Source: Thermoproteota archaeon (lineage in GTDB: Archaea; Thermoproteota; Nitrososphaeria; Nitrososphaerales; Nitrosopumilaceae). From it: DNA of 64,000 nucleotides. The DNA lies in contig QQVN01000002.1 of assembly GCA_003352285.1 (NCBI GenBank), positions 202,193 to 266,192 of the forward strand. The letters are read 5' to 3'. The translations under genes and the position numbers were made by a program. The notes beneath the pieces were generated by a model, which made no database searches, was not told the origin of the DNA, and saw only the letters and a list, made by a program, of their open reading frames with translations. Below are positions 32,351 to 39,975 of the stretch, one piece after another. Within the stretch, counting starts at the first letter, position 1; each line of letters opens with the position of its first letter.

Positions 32351-33421
32351 ATGAAAGCAGTAGTCTATGAAGAATATGCTCCTGATGATAATTATGCTAA
32401 AATTCTTAAAGTAAAAGATATTGATGATCCAAAACCAAAATCAAACGAAGTAGTTTTAAAACTAAAGGCAGCAGCTCTCAATTATAACGATATTTGGGGA
32501 ATGAGAGGCGTACCTATTGCAATCCCATTACCACATATTTCTGGTTCTGATGCAGCAGGTGACGTAGTTGCTGTTGGAGAAGATGTTACAAATTTCAAGG
32601 TCGGAGATAGAGTAGTTTCTCACTCAAATCTTGCATGTAGAGTATGTGAATTATGTACCTCTGGTAGAGAGTATGACTGTACCAAAAGACAAGTCTGGGG
32701 ATTCCAGACAGGTCCATTATGGGGAGCATACAGTGAACTAGTTCATTTACCAGAGACAAACGTTTCAAAAATTCCTGAAGGTGTGTCATATGAAGATGCA
32801 GCAGCAGCTTCCATGACAATTCTAACATCATGGCACATGTTAGTAGGCAGAGCAAAAATCACACCAGGACAAACTGTTCTTATCATGGGTGGTGGTTCTG
32901 GAGTAGGAAGTTTTGGTATTCAAATTGCTAAACTTTACAACTGTACTGTAATTGCAACTGCAAGTCCAGATAAACTGGACAAGTGTAGAGAATTAGGAGC
33001 AGATTATGCAGTAGATCACAGAAAAGATGACTGGAACAAAGAAGTCTATAAAATTACTAAAGAGATTGCATCAAAAACTGGTGTAAGACCAGGAATTGAT
33101 CTTACCTTTGATCACATTGGTCAGACTCACTTTAACAAACAATTGACTCTACTAAACTATGGTGGTACCCTAGTTTCTTGTGGAGCAACAACCGGTTATG
33201 ATGCTCAAATTGATCTTAGACACATATTCTTCAAAGGAATCAATGTCTTAGGTTCAACTCAAGGAACAAAAGCAGAGATGGAGCAAGGATTGTACTGGAT
33301 GGGTAAGGGCAAGATTAAAGCTGAAATCGATTCAATATACACATTTGAGCAAGCTGCAGAGGCACATACCAAAATGCTTCAAGGTAAATTCTTTGGCAAA
33401 ATCTTAATGAAACCAGAGTAG
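32351..33421 (+). CDS. Zinc-dependent alcohol dehydrogenase family oxidoreductase (MDR)
   Basis: 356 aa. A GroES-like N-domain with HISGSDAAGDVVAVGEDV is followed by a structural-zinc loop with four Cys (CRVCELCTSGREYDC) and the Rossmann domain (GQTVLIMGGGSGVGSFGIQIAKLY). The CPK-type quinone/crotonyl-CoA reductase branch resembles it: the WHML segment and KGKIKAEIDSIYTFEQAAEAH near the end. It might act as an enoyl- or acryloyl-CoA reductase in the 3HP/4HB carbon cycle, but a generic NADPH-dependent reductase is equally possible. Confidence 0.88.
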   Translation: MKAVVYEEYAPDDNYAKILKVKDIDDPKPKSNEVVLKLKAAALNYNDIWGMRGVPIAIPLPHISGSDAAGDVVAVGEDVTNFKVGDRVVSHSNLACRVCELCTSGREYDCTKRQVWGFQTGPLWGAYSELVHLPETNVSKIPEGVSYEDAAAASMTILTSWHMLVGRAKITPGQTVLIMGGGSGVGSFGIQIAKLYNCTVIATASPDKLDKCRELGADYAVDHRKDDWNKEVYKITKEIASKTGVRPGIDLTFDHIGQTHFNKQLTLLNYGGTLVSCGATTGYDAQIDLRHIFFKGINVLGSTQGTKAEMEQGLYWMGKGKIKAEIDSIYTFEQAAEAHTKMLQGKFFGKILMKPE

Positions 33422-33440
33422 TAAAAATAAAAACTAATTC

Positions 33441-34481
33441 TTGTCAAAAACAAAAATAATTAAAATAAATCCAAAGAATCCTCAGATAAACAAAATTCGT
33501 CAAGCTGCATTAATTATCAAAAACGGTGGAACGGTTGCTTTTCCAACTGAAACTGTTTATGGTCTTGGCGCAAATGCACTAAATACAAAGGCAGTAAAAA
33601 AAATTTTCAAAGCAAAAAAAAGACCTGCTGATAATCCGTTAATTGTTCACATAAACAAGTATGATGATCTGCAAATCCTAACTGACAAAATCCCACCATT
33701 AACCAAAAAAATTACGCGCAAATATTGGCCAGGACCTCTAACAATCCTTGTAAAAAAATCAAAAAATGTACCTGATACTACCACTGGTGGCCAAAAAACA
33801 GTAGCAGTACGTATTCCCTCAAACAAAATTGCACGATTATTGATAAAAGAATCTGGTGTTCCAGTTGCAGCCCCATCTGCCAATTTATTTGGAAAACCTA
33901 GTCCAACTTCTGCTAAACACGTAATAGATGATCTTTATGGAAGAGTTGATGCCATAATCGATGGAGGTACTACAGACATTGGTCTAGAGTCTACGGTTCT
34001 AGACATTACAAAAAAAGTTCCAATCTTGTTAAGGCCTGGAAAAATTACAAAAGAGAATCTTCAAGGAATAATAAAAATAAAACTAGATCAAAGCCTTACT
34101 GGAAAACGTACAAAGATTTCAAAGCCAAGATCTCCTGGAATGAAATACAAGCATTATACTCCTAACGCACGAGTAATTTTATTAAAAAACTCTATCAAAA
34201 ATATTGATCAAAGAATTTTAGAGCTTGTCAAAAGGTACCAAAATAAGAAAAAAAGAGTTGGTATAGTTACCACACAGAAAAACAAGAAATACAAATCAAA
34301 TCTAACTCTTTTTCTTGGGACAGATCCCAAAGAAATTGCAAAAAATTTGTTTTCTGTATTTCGAAAGTTTGATAGCCAAAAAATTGACATCCTCATAATA
34401 CAAGAGATTGCTGATAATGACTTGGGTTTTGCTATAATGAATAGATTAAACAAGGCAGCATACCAAGTAATCACAAAATAA
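33441..34481 (+). CDS. sua5: L-threonylcarbamoyladenylate synthase (Sua5/YrdC family)
   Basis: 346 aa, TTG start. Residues 10-205 are the YrdC domain: GGTVAFPTETVYGLGANALNTKAVKKIFKAKKRPADNPLIVHI, TRKYWPGPLTILVKK, and GVPVAAPSANLFGKPSPTSAKHV. Then follow the linker SPGMKYKHYTPNA and the Sua5 C-terminal Rossmann-like domain, so it is the long Sua5 form. It makes threonylcarbamoyl-AMP for the t6A37 tRNA modification. Confidence 0.96.
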   Translation: MSKTKIIKINPKNPQINKIRQAALIIKNGGTVAFPTETVYGLGANALNTKAVKKIFKAKKRPADNPLIVHINKYDDLQILTDKIPPLTKKITRKYWPGPLTILVKKSKNVPDTTTGGQKTVAVRIPSNKIARLLIKESGVPVAAPSANLFGKPSPTSAKHVIDDLYGRVDAIIDGGTTDIGLESTVLDITKKVPILLRPGKITKENLQGIIKIKLDQSLTGKRTKISKPRSPGMKYKHYTPNARVILLKNSIKNIDQRILELVKRYQNKKKRVGIVTTQKNKKYKSNLTLFLGTDPKEIAKNLFSVFRKFDSQKIDILIIQEIADNDLGFAIMNRLNKAAYQVITK

Positions 34482-34532
34482 CCAACTACAATCACCAAAA
34501 TCTTAATGTGGCTAAATGATTAGAGTTACATT

Positions 34533-35393
34533 ATGTCTAGGCTCTTTCGCAGTCTTATCTTTGTTCCAGGAAACAACGAACGCTTTTTGGAAAAAGCAAA
34601 ATCAATGACTGCTGATATTGTCTGCTTTGATCTTGAGGACTCTGTTCCTGAAAATGAAAAGAATAATGCTCGAAATTTGATCAAAAATGCCCTAAAATCA
34701 AGGTCTGAATACAAACCTGCAGTATATGTCAGAACGAATTCTCCTATATCTGGAAAAATTCCAAAAGATCTTGATTCTGTAATCCAAAAAGGGATTGATG
34801 GAATCGTAATCCCAAAGGTAAACAACACAAAAGAACTCAAAAAAATTGAAAAAATTCTTTTGAAAATAGAAAAAAAACGTAAGATAACACCCATCCAAAT
34901 TATACCATCCATTGAAAGTGCAGAAGGCGTGGTTAATTGCTATGAAATATCTTCTGCCTCAAAACGTGTCTGTGCCATAGTCTTTGGAGTGTTTGATCTA
35001 CTAAATGATATGGGAATAGAATATACAAAACAACCTGAGGGAGCAAAATATGCCAGATCAAAAGTTTCACTTGATGCAAAAGCTGCTGGCATAGCATCAA
35101 TTGATGCCATATGGCAGGATCTTAAAGACAAAGAAGGACTAGTTGAGGACTGTAAAATTGGAAAAAGTTTGGGATATTCTGGAAAAAGCTTAATCCATCC
35201 AGATCAAATTGAAATTACTCATGAAATATTCTATCCAAGCAAACCAGAAATTGATTGGGCAGAAAAAGTTTGTCAGGTATATCTTGAATCGACTAAGAAA
35301 GGAAAAGGAGCGACAACAGTTGAGGGAAAAATGATAGATGAGGTTCACTATAAGCAAGCTAAAGCTTTACTTGAATTAATTAAAAAGCAATAA
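34533..35393 (+). CDS. HpcH/HpaI aldolase, CitE-like (malyl/citryl-CoA lyase family)
   Basis: 286 aa with a TIM-barrel lyase pattern: RSLIFVPGNNERFLEKAKSMTADIVCFDLEDSVPENEK (CitE-type substrate and metal region), IQIIPSIESAEGVVNCYEI (Glu metal ligand), and VFGVFDLLNDMG (Asp). The GKSLIHPDQIEITHEIF segment is family-specific. It splits or forms CoA-thioester hydroxyacids such as malyl-CoA. No citrate lyase partner subunits lie beside it, so it is a stand-alone enzyme of unknown substrate. Confidence 0.92.
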   Translation: MSRLFRSLIFVPGNNERFLEKAKSMTADIVCFDLEDSVPENEKNNARNLIKNALKSRSEYKPAVYVRTNSPISGKIPKDLDSVIQKGIDGIVIPKVNNTKELKKIEKILLKIEKKRKITPIQIIPSIESAEGVVNCYEISSASKRVCAIVFGVFDLLNDMGIEYTKQPEGAKYARSKVSLDAKAAGIASIDAIWQDLKDKEGLVEDCKIGKSLGYSGKSLIHPDQIEITHEIFYPSKPEIDWAEKVCQVYLESTKKGKGATTVEGKMIDEVHYKQAKALLELIKKQ

Positions 35394-35395
35394 TT

Positions 35396-35647
35396 CTATA
35401 CTTCCATTAGCAATAATGTTGATTTTACATTTGAGATTTTTCTCATTTGCCAAGAAATTGCCTTTTTAATTAGTTCAGCCTTTCTTGAAACAAGTTTTGC
35501 AATAATGTTGTATGCACCAAATGTCTCCTGAACTTCTTTCACATAATCAACATGTCTTATCTCTTCAATTACTGATTCCTCTGTGCCCTTATCACAAGTA
35601 ATTAGTACATATGCACTAACAGTTTTTTCACTCTTCACGTTGACCAC
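35396..35647 (-). CDS. Stand-alone Lrp/AsnC ligand-binding (RAM) domain protein
   Basis: 83 aa. It consists of the RAM domain only: SAYVLITCDKGTEESVIEEIRHVDYVKEVQETFGAYNIIAKLVSRKAELIKKAISWQMRKISNVKSTLLLMEV. There is no DNA-binding helix-turn-helix. Such proteins bind amino acids or hetero-oligomerise with full Lrp regulators. GTG start; a second GTG three codons later is possible. It overlaps the end of the upstream gene by 13 bp, so they are co-translated. Confidence 0.87.
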   Translation of the reverse strand: MVNVKSEKTVSAYVLITCDKGTEESVIEEIRHVDYVKEVQETFGAYNIIAKLVSRKAELIKKAISWQMRKISNVKSTLLLMEV

Positions 35648-35853
35648 AACTTTGATACGATATAGCTTCGCAGTCTAAGCAATTTCTCAAAGAGTTTTTG
35701 ATCATAGTGGGATTCAGAAATTATTTTACCAATCTTTTCGTTGATTAATTCCAGTTCGCCATATGAAACTCTCTCCAGTTCTCTAGAGTATTTTGGATTC
35801 TGAGCGAGTTCTATGATGTCATTTGTTGAAAATCTTGCAAATACTAATGCCAT
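35635..35853 (-). CDS. Hypothetical protein (72 aa), coupled to RAM gene
   Basis: Not recognised. It is a short soluble, mostly helical protein (FARFSTNDIIELAQNPKYSRELERVSYGELELINEKIGKII) without Cys. The 13-bp overlap with the RAM-domain gene indicates a shared transcript and perhaps a heteromeric complex in which this protein provides the missing function. Confidence 0.65.
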   Translation of the reverse strand: MALVFARFSTNDIIELAQNPKYSRELERVSYGELELINEKIGKIISESHYDQKLFEKLLRLRSYIVSKLWST

Positions 35854-35960
35854 ACATAAAATAGGCGATCATTATATTTGAAGGGTAATTGATATTCTCA
35901 ATAAACTCATTTGAAAAAGTATTATTAAATTAAACAAATTTTCACTTTTTAATCAAATTA

Positions 35961-35970
35961 CCTTAAATAT
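35961..35970 (+). promoter_or_regulatory. Strong TATA/BRE promoter of the 36.0-kb RNA
   Basis: CCTTAAATAT gives a purine-poor BRE-like CC followed by a canonical archaeal TATA box. Its centre lies about 25 bp before GACGAGGA, the 5' arm of a terminal stem. No ORF begins near the expected start, so the box supports an untranslated transcript. Confidence 0.6.
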
Positions 35971-35990
35971 CATTTTCACGTAATTATATT

Positions 35991-36135
35991 GACGAGGACA
36001 ACAATGATAGTTCTTCTATCAATGTTCAGTGCTGTGTCAAGGTAATTGTCTAGGAAGGCCTAGAAAAAGCAAAGCACTAACTCTATCCGTGGTTCCTCCT
36101 GGGATAGAGAACAATTCCTCGTCGTCCTATCTCAA
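35991..36135 (+). ncRNA. Structured non-coding RNA candidate with own promoter and terminator
   Basis: About 138-145 nt. Terminal stem: GACGAGGA (35991-35998) with TCCTCGTC (36116-36123). Internal hairpins: TGATAG/CTATCA (36005-36010/36016-36021, extended by AACA/TGTT); AGTGCT/AGCACT (36028-36033/36073-36078) enclosing CTAGG/CCTAG (36050-36054/36059-36063); CTCTATCC/GGATAGAG (36081-36088/36102-36109). Loop TTCCT (36093-36097) can pair with AGGAA (36052-36056), a possible kissing contact. A TATA box sits 25 bp upstream and a T-rich run follows at about 36136-36150. It does not match tRNA, and it is too short for typical SRP or RNase P RNA. It is not assigned to a known family. Confidence 0.68.
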
Positions 36136-36166
36136 TTGTTTTATTTTATTATAGAGTATTGATAGT

Positions 36167-36502
36167 GTGAGCTCAACATCAATCTATCAGGCAATTCATG
36201 ATGCACATTTGGATAATAGATTAGAAGAAATTTTACTAAAACTATTAGAGCATAATTCGTCTCCTAATGCCCAAGAACCCATAAGACAGTTTTTGGCAAA
36301 CTATGAATTGATGAATGAAAATTTCTGGTCTTCATACAAAAAGGCAAATACAATTGAAGATGCTTTGGAAAGATATTATCAGTTTACAAAAAATCAATGT
36401 ATTTTGGTAGAAACACTCATGGTAAATTTACGATTTACAATTGATAAGGATAATTCTAGAAAGGATCTTGCAGTGATGTTAAAGGATGGATTTACATTTT
36501 AG
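36167..36502 (+). CDS. Hypothetical helical protein (111 aa)
   Basis: GTG start, with a T/A-rich TATA-like tract about 20-26 bp upstream that also serves as the terminator of the RNA. The protein is soluble and helix-rich (IYQAIHDAHLDNRLEEILLKLLEH, then YYQFTKNQCILVETLMVNLRF) with a single Cys. No family recognised. Its adjacency to the structured RNA could be functional or chance. Confidence 0.62.
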   Translation: MSSTSIYQAIHDAHLDNRLEEILLKLLEHNSSPNAQEPIRQFLANYELMNENFWSSYKKANTIEDALERYYQFTKNQCILVETLMVNLRFTIDKDNSRKDLAVMLKDGFTF

Positions 36503-36622
36503 TTATGACAATTGCTCCATGCAATGATTACATTTTTGAGCCTTTATTCTGTCTCCGCCATCTGTCATCCATAATCTAACACTCTTCATACATCTTGGAC
36601 ATGAAATTACACTGTATAGCAT
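36503..36622 (-). CDS. Small zinc-ribbon protein (39 aa)
   Basis: Starts MLYSVISCPRCMKSVRLW and continues with GGDRIKAQKCNHCMEQLS. Two C-x2-C pairs spaced by about 21 residues are a minimal zinc ribbon. The upstream complement contains TTTAAATTATT about 25 bp from the ATG, which fits a leaderless start. It stops right beside the convergent 111-aa gene. Function unknown. Confidence 0.66.
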   Translation of the reverse strand: MLYSVISCPRCMKSVRLWMTDGGDRIKAQKCNHCMEQLS

Positions 36623-36730
36623 AGTGTATCGGTAATAATACGTAAAAATAATTTAAAGACTTGACGATGTCCATTTGAACTCACAGATTTTAAAGATACT
36701 AATAAAGCAGATAATCCTCTCAAATTATAG

Positions 36731-37453
36731 ATGGTTGATCTTTTAGATCCAATTAATGCTATTACCAGAATGTTTGAGGCAGAGAAATTTGATGATGTAG
36801 TCATTTACTGCAAAAAAATTTTAGATAAAAACCCAAAAGATATGACTGGTTTACAAAACATTACTACTGCGTTTCTTCATTTAGGACAATATCAAGATGC
36901 ATTAGACTATTCAAGTAAAGTATTGGAGATGAATCCAACCGATACATATGCCTTAAAAAATAAAATTTTTGCCTTAGAACGCCTACGTAAATTTGATGAT
37001 GTTTTAAAATCCTGTCAACAAATGCTTGATATTGATAAAAATGACACTTGGACTCTTAATAGCATGGGATTATCATTAAATGAACTTGATCAACATGCAG
37101 AAGCTATAGAATTTTACGAAAAGACTCTTCAGCTTGAACCAAATAATATCACAGCCTTAATGAATAAAGCAGTATCACTTAGCTATCTCAATAAATTTGA
37201 GCAATCAATTGAATGCTATGACAAAGTACAACAAATTGATCCTACAATAAAGCAGGCAAAAAAAGCAAAATCAGCTCTTTATGTAAAATTGGGAAAAGAA
37301 GATGAATCATTTTTAGCAGCACAAGGAGTCTTGGTTAAAGATATGAAAAAAATTCTTCAGGATGCTAAAAACAACAAGTGTACAGTCTTTCATCAGTTTT
37401 GTTTGAACGAATTCAATGATATGGAAGAAAAAAAACTCCGATCACAATCTTAA
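36731..37453 (+). CDS. TPR repeat protein
   Basis: 240 aa. Five consecutive 34-residue TPR units start near residue 10 (for example MTGLQNITTAFLHLGQYQDALDYSSKVLEMNPTD, TWTLNSMGLSLNELDQHAEAIEFYEKTLQLEPNN, ITALMNKAVSLSYLNKFEQSIECYDKVQQIDP). There is no signal peptide, so it is a cytoplasmic protein-interaction scaffold. The partner is unknown. Confidence 0.9.
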   Translation: MVDLLDPINAITRMFEAEKFDDVVIYCKKILDKNPKDMTGLQNITTAFLHLGQYQDALDYSSKVLEMNPTDTYALKNKIFALERLRKFDDVLKSCQQMLDIDKNDTWTLNSMGLSLNELDQHAEAIEFYEKTLQLEPNNITALMNKAVSLSYLNKFEQSIECYDKVQQIDPTIKQAKKAKSALYVKLGKEDESFLAAQGVLVKDMKKILQDAKNNKCTVFHQFCLNEFNDMEEKKLRSQS

Positions 37454-37484
37454 TAATTTCATAGATTTCATTAGAATCTGAATA

Positions 37485-38066
37485 ATGTTCACTGGAATCA
37501 TTGAAGGAATAGGTAAAGTTGAGAAAATTGAAAAGAGTAAGAATAGAAGCGCTGTAAAAATGACAGTTGATCTTGGAACAAAATCCAGAGGTCTAAAGAT
37601 TGGTCAAAGCGTTGCATTAAACGGAGTGTGTTTGACTGTTACTAAAATTGCAAAAAATAAGGCAAATTTTGAGATGATTGACGAGACAACAAAAAAAACA
37701 GATTTAGGAAATCTAAAACCAGGCAGCATCATAAACATAGAGAGAAGTCTCAAGGCAAATGATCGACTAGAAGGACATTTTGTATTGGGTCATGTAGATG
37801 GAGTTGGCATAATTAAAAAAATTCTCAAAAAACCAAAGGAAGTTCAAGTCTGGTTTGAAATCCCAAAAAAATTGTCAAAATATGTTGTAAAAAAGGGCTC
37901 TATTGCTATAGATGGAATTAGTTTGACGGTAGTTGATGTAAAAAAGAATCTAGCATCAGTCTGTCTGATACCTCATACCATCGATGTTACAAACTTTCAT
38001 ACAAAAAAGATAGGCGACAAGGTTAATATTGAAACTGACATTCTTGGAAAATACATTCTAAAATAA
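37485..38066 (+). CDS. ribE: Riboflavin synthase, bacterial-type alpha subunit
   Basis: 193 aa with two lumazine-binding barrel repeats. The start MFTGIIEGIGKVEKIE is diagnostic, and each repeat has the SVALNGVCLTV / SIAIDGISLTV motif and the EGHFVLGHVDGVG segment. It joins two lumazines to make riboflavin. Most archaea instead use an unrelated pentameric RibC, so this is the bacterial/eukaryal type. It is the first gene of the six-gene riboflavin cluster. Confidence 0.96.
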   Translation: MFTGIIEGIGKVEKIEKSKNRSAVKMTVDLGTKSRGLKIGQSVALNGVCLTVTKIAKNKANFEMIDETTKKTDLGNLKPGSIINIERSLKANDRLEGHFVLGHVDGVGIIKKILKKPKEVQVWFEIPKKLSKYVVKKGSIAIDGISLTVVDVKKNLASVCLIPHTIDVTNFHTKKIGDKVNIETDILGKYILK

Positions 38067-38144
38067 GGCTAATTTATTACAAATTTAGTGGTAATTACCA
38101 ATTTTTTAGTAAACTTTATAATCTGAAACCAAAGGATTTTTCAT

Positions 38145-38813
38145 ATGTCACTAGATGCAGCCATCCATTCACTAAAGCAAGGCGAATTTGTTCTCTTACA
38201 TGATTCTGCGGGTAGAGAAAATGAAATTGACATGGTAGTTGCTGCTGAGCTAATCACTCCTGAACATGTTGCAAGAATGCGACAGCATGCAGGCGGCCTA
38301 CTATGTCTTGCCATTGACAATGGATTTGGAAAATCACTTGGATTAAGATACATGCATGACATTTTATCAGATACATTTGAAGAGAACTCTAAAGATATGA
38401 TAATGGGGCTTGCTCCATACGGAGATCATCCTACATTTTCTATATCTATTAACCATTATCAAACCTATACTGGAATTACCGATAATGACAGAGCCTTGAC
38501 CATAAAAGAACTCTCAAAATTACATGATATTGAAAGTCCTAAAAACAAATTTGTTTCTTCTTTTAAGACTCCTGGCCATGTTCCACTATTGATTGCATCA
38601 AATGATCTTTTACTCAAAAGACAGGGACACACTGAGATGTCAATTTATCTAACACAGCTAGCAGGTCTTAAACCCGTTACTGCAATTTGTGAAATGATGG
38701 ATGCAGATACCTATTCAGCACTATCTGTTGAAAAAGCATCCAAATATGCCAAACAAAATGGTATTCCTTTACTTGATGGAAAGGAACTAGTAGAATACGC
38801 TAAGGTGCATTAA
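38145..38813 (+). CDS. ribB: 3,4-dihydroxy-2-butanone 4-phosphate synthase
   Basis: 222 aa. The RibB signature is GEFVLLHDSAGRENEIDMVVAAELITPEHVARMRQHAGGLLCLAI, with the acidic metal-binding loop ENEID and the PGHVPLL His. It converts ribulose 5-phosphate to the four-carbon lumazine precursor. A TATA-like CTTTATAAT lies about 28 bp upstream, so it may have its own promoter. There is no GTP cyclohydrolase II domain fused, as expected for an archaeon. Confidence 0.96.
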   Translation: MSLDAAIHSLKQGEFVLLHDSAGRENEIDMVVAAELITPEHVARMRQHAGGLLCLAIDNGFGKSLGLRYMHDILSDTFEENSKDMIMGLAPYGDHPTFSISINHYQTYTGITDNDRALTIKELSKLHDIESPKNKFVSSFKTPGHVPLLIASNDLLLKRQGHTEMSIYLTQLAGLKPVTAICEMMDADTYSALSVEKASKYAKQNGIPLLDGKELVEYAKVH

Positions 38814-38815
38814 TT

Positions 38816-39232
38816 TTGAACATTGCCATTGTCGTTGCGGAGTTTAATGAAAAAATTACATCAAGAATGTTTCAAGTTGCAAAAGAAAAAGCAGAGGTAT
38901 TAAAACTAAACATAAAGTATACCTCTACTGTTCCTGGAGCGTATGATATGCCAATTGTCGTAGATGCATTATTACAAAAAAAAGATGTCGATGCAGTAGT
39001 GACACTTGGAGCAATAATAAAAGGTCAAACTAAACATGATGAAGTAATTGCAAATTCAACTGCAAAATCTTTAACTGAATTATCCGTCAAATACAAAAAG
39101 CCTGTATCATTGGGTATTACGGGACCTGGAATGCAGGAAAGACACGCTCTTGCAAGAATTCGTCCCGTGGCCGAAAGGGCAGTTGAGGCAGTTTCTAAAC
39201 TCTCTAATGAATTAAATAAAATCCAGAAATGA
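38816..39232 (+). CDS. ribH: 6,7-dimethyl-8-ribityllumazine synthase
   Basis: 138 aa, TTG start 3 bases after ribB. The substrate-binding motifs are present: VAEFNEKITSRMFQVA, TVPGAYDMPIVVDALL, TLGAIIKGQTKHDEVI and PVSLGITGPGMQERHALAR. It condenses the butanone phosphate with the ribitylaminouracil to form lumazine. It overlaps the next gene by 4 bases. Confidence 0.96.
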   Translation: MNIAIVVAEFNEKITSRMFQVAKEKAEVLKLNIKYTSTVPGAYDMPIVVDALLQKKDVDAVVTLGAIIKGQTKHDEVIANSTAKSLTELSVKYKKPVSLGITGPGMQERHALARIRPVAERAVEAVSKLSNELNKIQK

Positions 39233-39975
39233 TTCAGCTTACCATTCTCAAAATTACTGGATATGGCCCTTGGACCCTGACTTTAGGCAGTGATAGAGAG
39301 CATGAATTACAGATGCTTCAGGCCTCACTGTATAAAGAAATTCAGTCTCAATTTTCTAAAAAAAACTGTATTACATTTCTAAATCGCTCTGATGAATTCT
39401 TTGTTGTATCAAATGGGCTGAAACTAGAGGACCATATAGAAATTCAAAAAAACTTGGAGTCAAAATTTGATATCCGTCTTTCAATGTCCATTGGGCATGC
39501 CGAAAATCCATTTGATGCCAATCTAAAGGCTTACGAGGGGAAAAAAACAAAAAAAATTCTAAATCAAGAACACAACATCTATGGGATTCTAAACGGTTCG
39601 TCTGAATCAAAAGTTACAATAATGCATCTTGATGTTGAAGACTTGACTTCGCAAAGAAAAACAATGTCTCCGTATGAAATATCATCTAAGATCTTCAAAC
39701 TTTATTCTACCATGTCTGAATTTTTCATAAATTACAAATCATTGACATTCTTTATGGGTGGTGATAATTTTATGGTTGTAAGCTCAAATGATGCAAAATC
39801 TGCAGCAAGAAATTTCCTGGACATGATAAAAAAAGATGGAATAACCTTAAACTGTGGAATCGGAACTGCTAAAACATCTCGTGAAGCAGTCAAGCTTGCA
39901 ACAAAATCACTTGATACTATTAGAGAGATAAGAGATTCCGGAAAAGAAAAGCCTGAAATTTATGAATTGTCATGA
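39229..39975 (+). CDS. gch3: GTP cyclohydrolase III (ArfA type)
   Basis: 248 aa. A two-part palm-like fold with GYGPWTLTLGSDREHELQMLQASLYKEIQSQF at the start, the NRSDEFFVVSNGL strand/acidic loop, SMSIGHAENPFDANLKAYEGKK and, in the second half, FFMGGDNFMVVSSND and CGIGTAKTSREAVKLATKSLD. These are the archaeal-specific GTP cyclohydrolase III motifs. It converts GTP to the formamidopyrimidine nucleotide, the first step of archaeal riboflavin/F420 synthesis. Overlaps at both ends indicate tight operon coupling. Confidence 0.95.
   Translation: MIQLTILKITGYGPWTLTLGSDREHELQMLQASLYKEIQSQFSKKNCITFLNRSDEFFVVSNGLKLEDHIEIQKNLESKFDIRLSMSIGHAENPFDANLKAYEGKKTKKILNQEHNIYGILNGSSESKVTIMHLDVEDLTSQRKTMSPYEISSKIFKLYSTMSEFFINYKSLTFFMGGDNFMVVSSNDAKSAARNFLDMIKKDGITLNCGIGTAKTSREAVKLATKSLDTIREIRDSGKEKPEIYELS

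Noticed and set aside
35991..36135. SRP RNA or RNase P RNA
   Set aside because: The length (about 140 nt) is roughly half of archaeal SRP or RNase P RNA, and I could not find the conserved RNase P P4 sequence or a convincing SRP helix 8. GGAAGG ... AAGCA is only suggestive.
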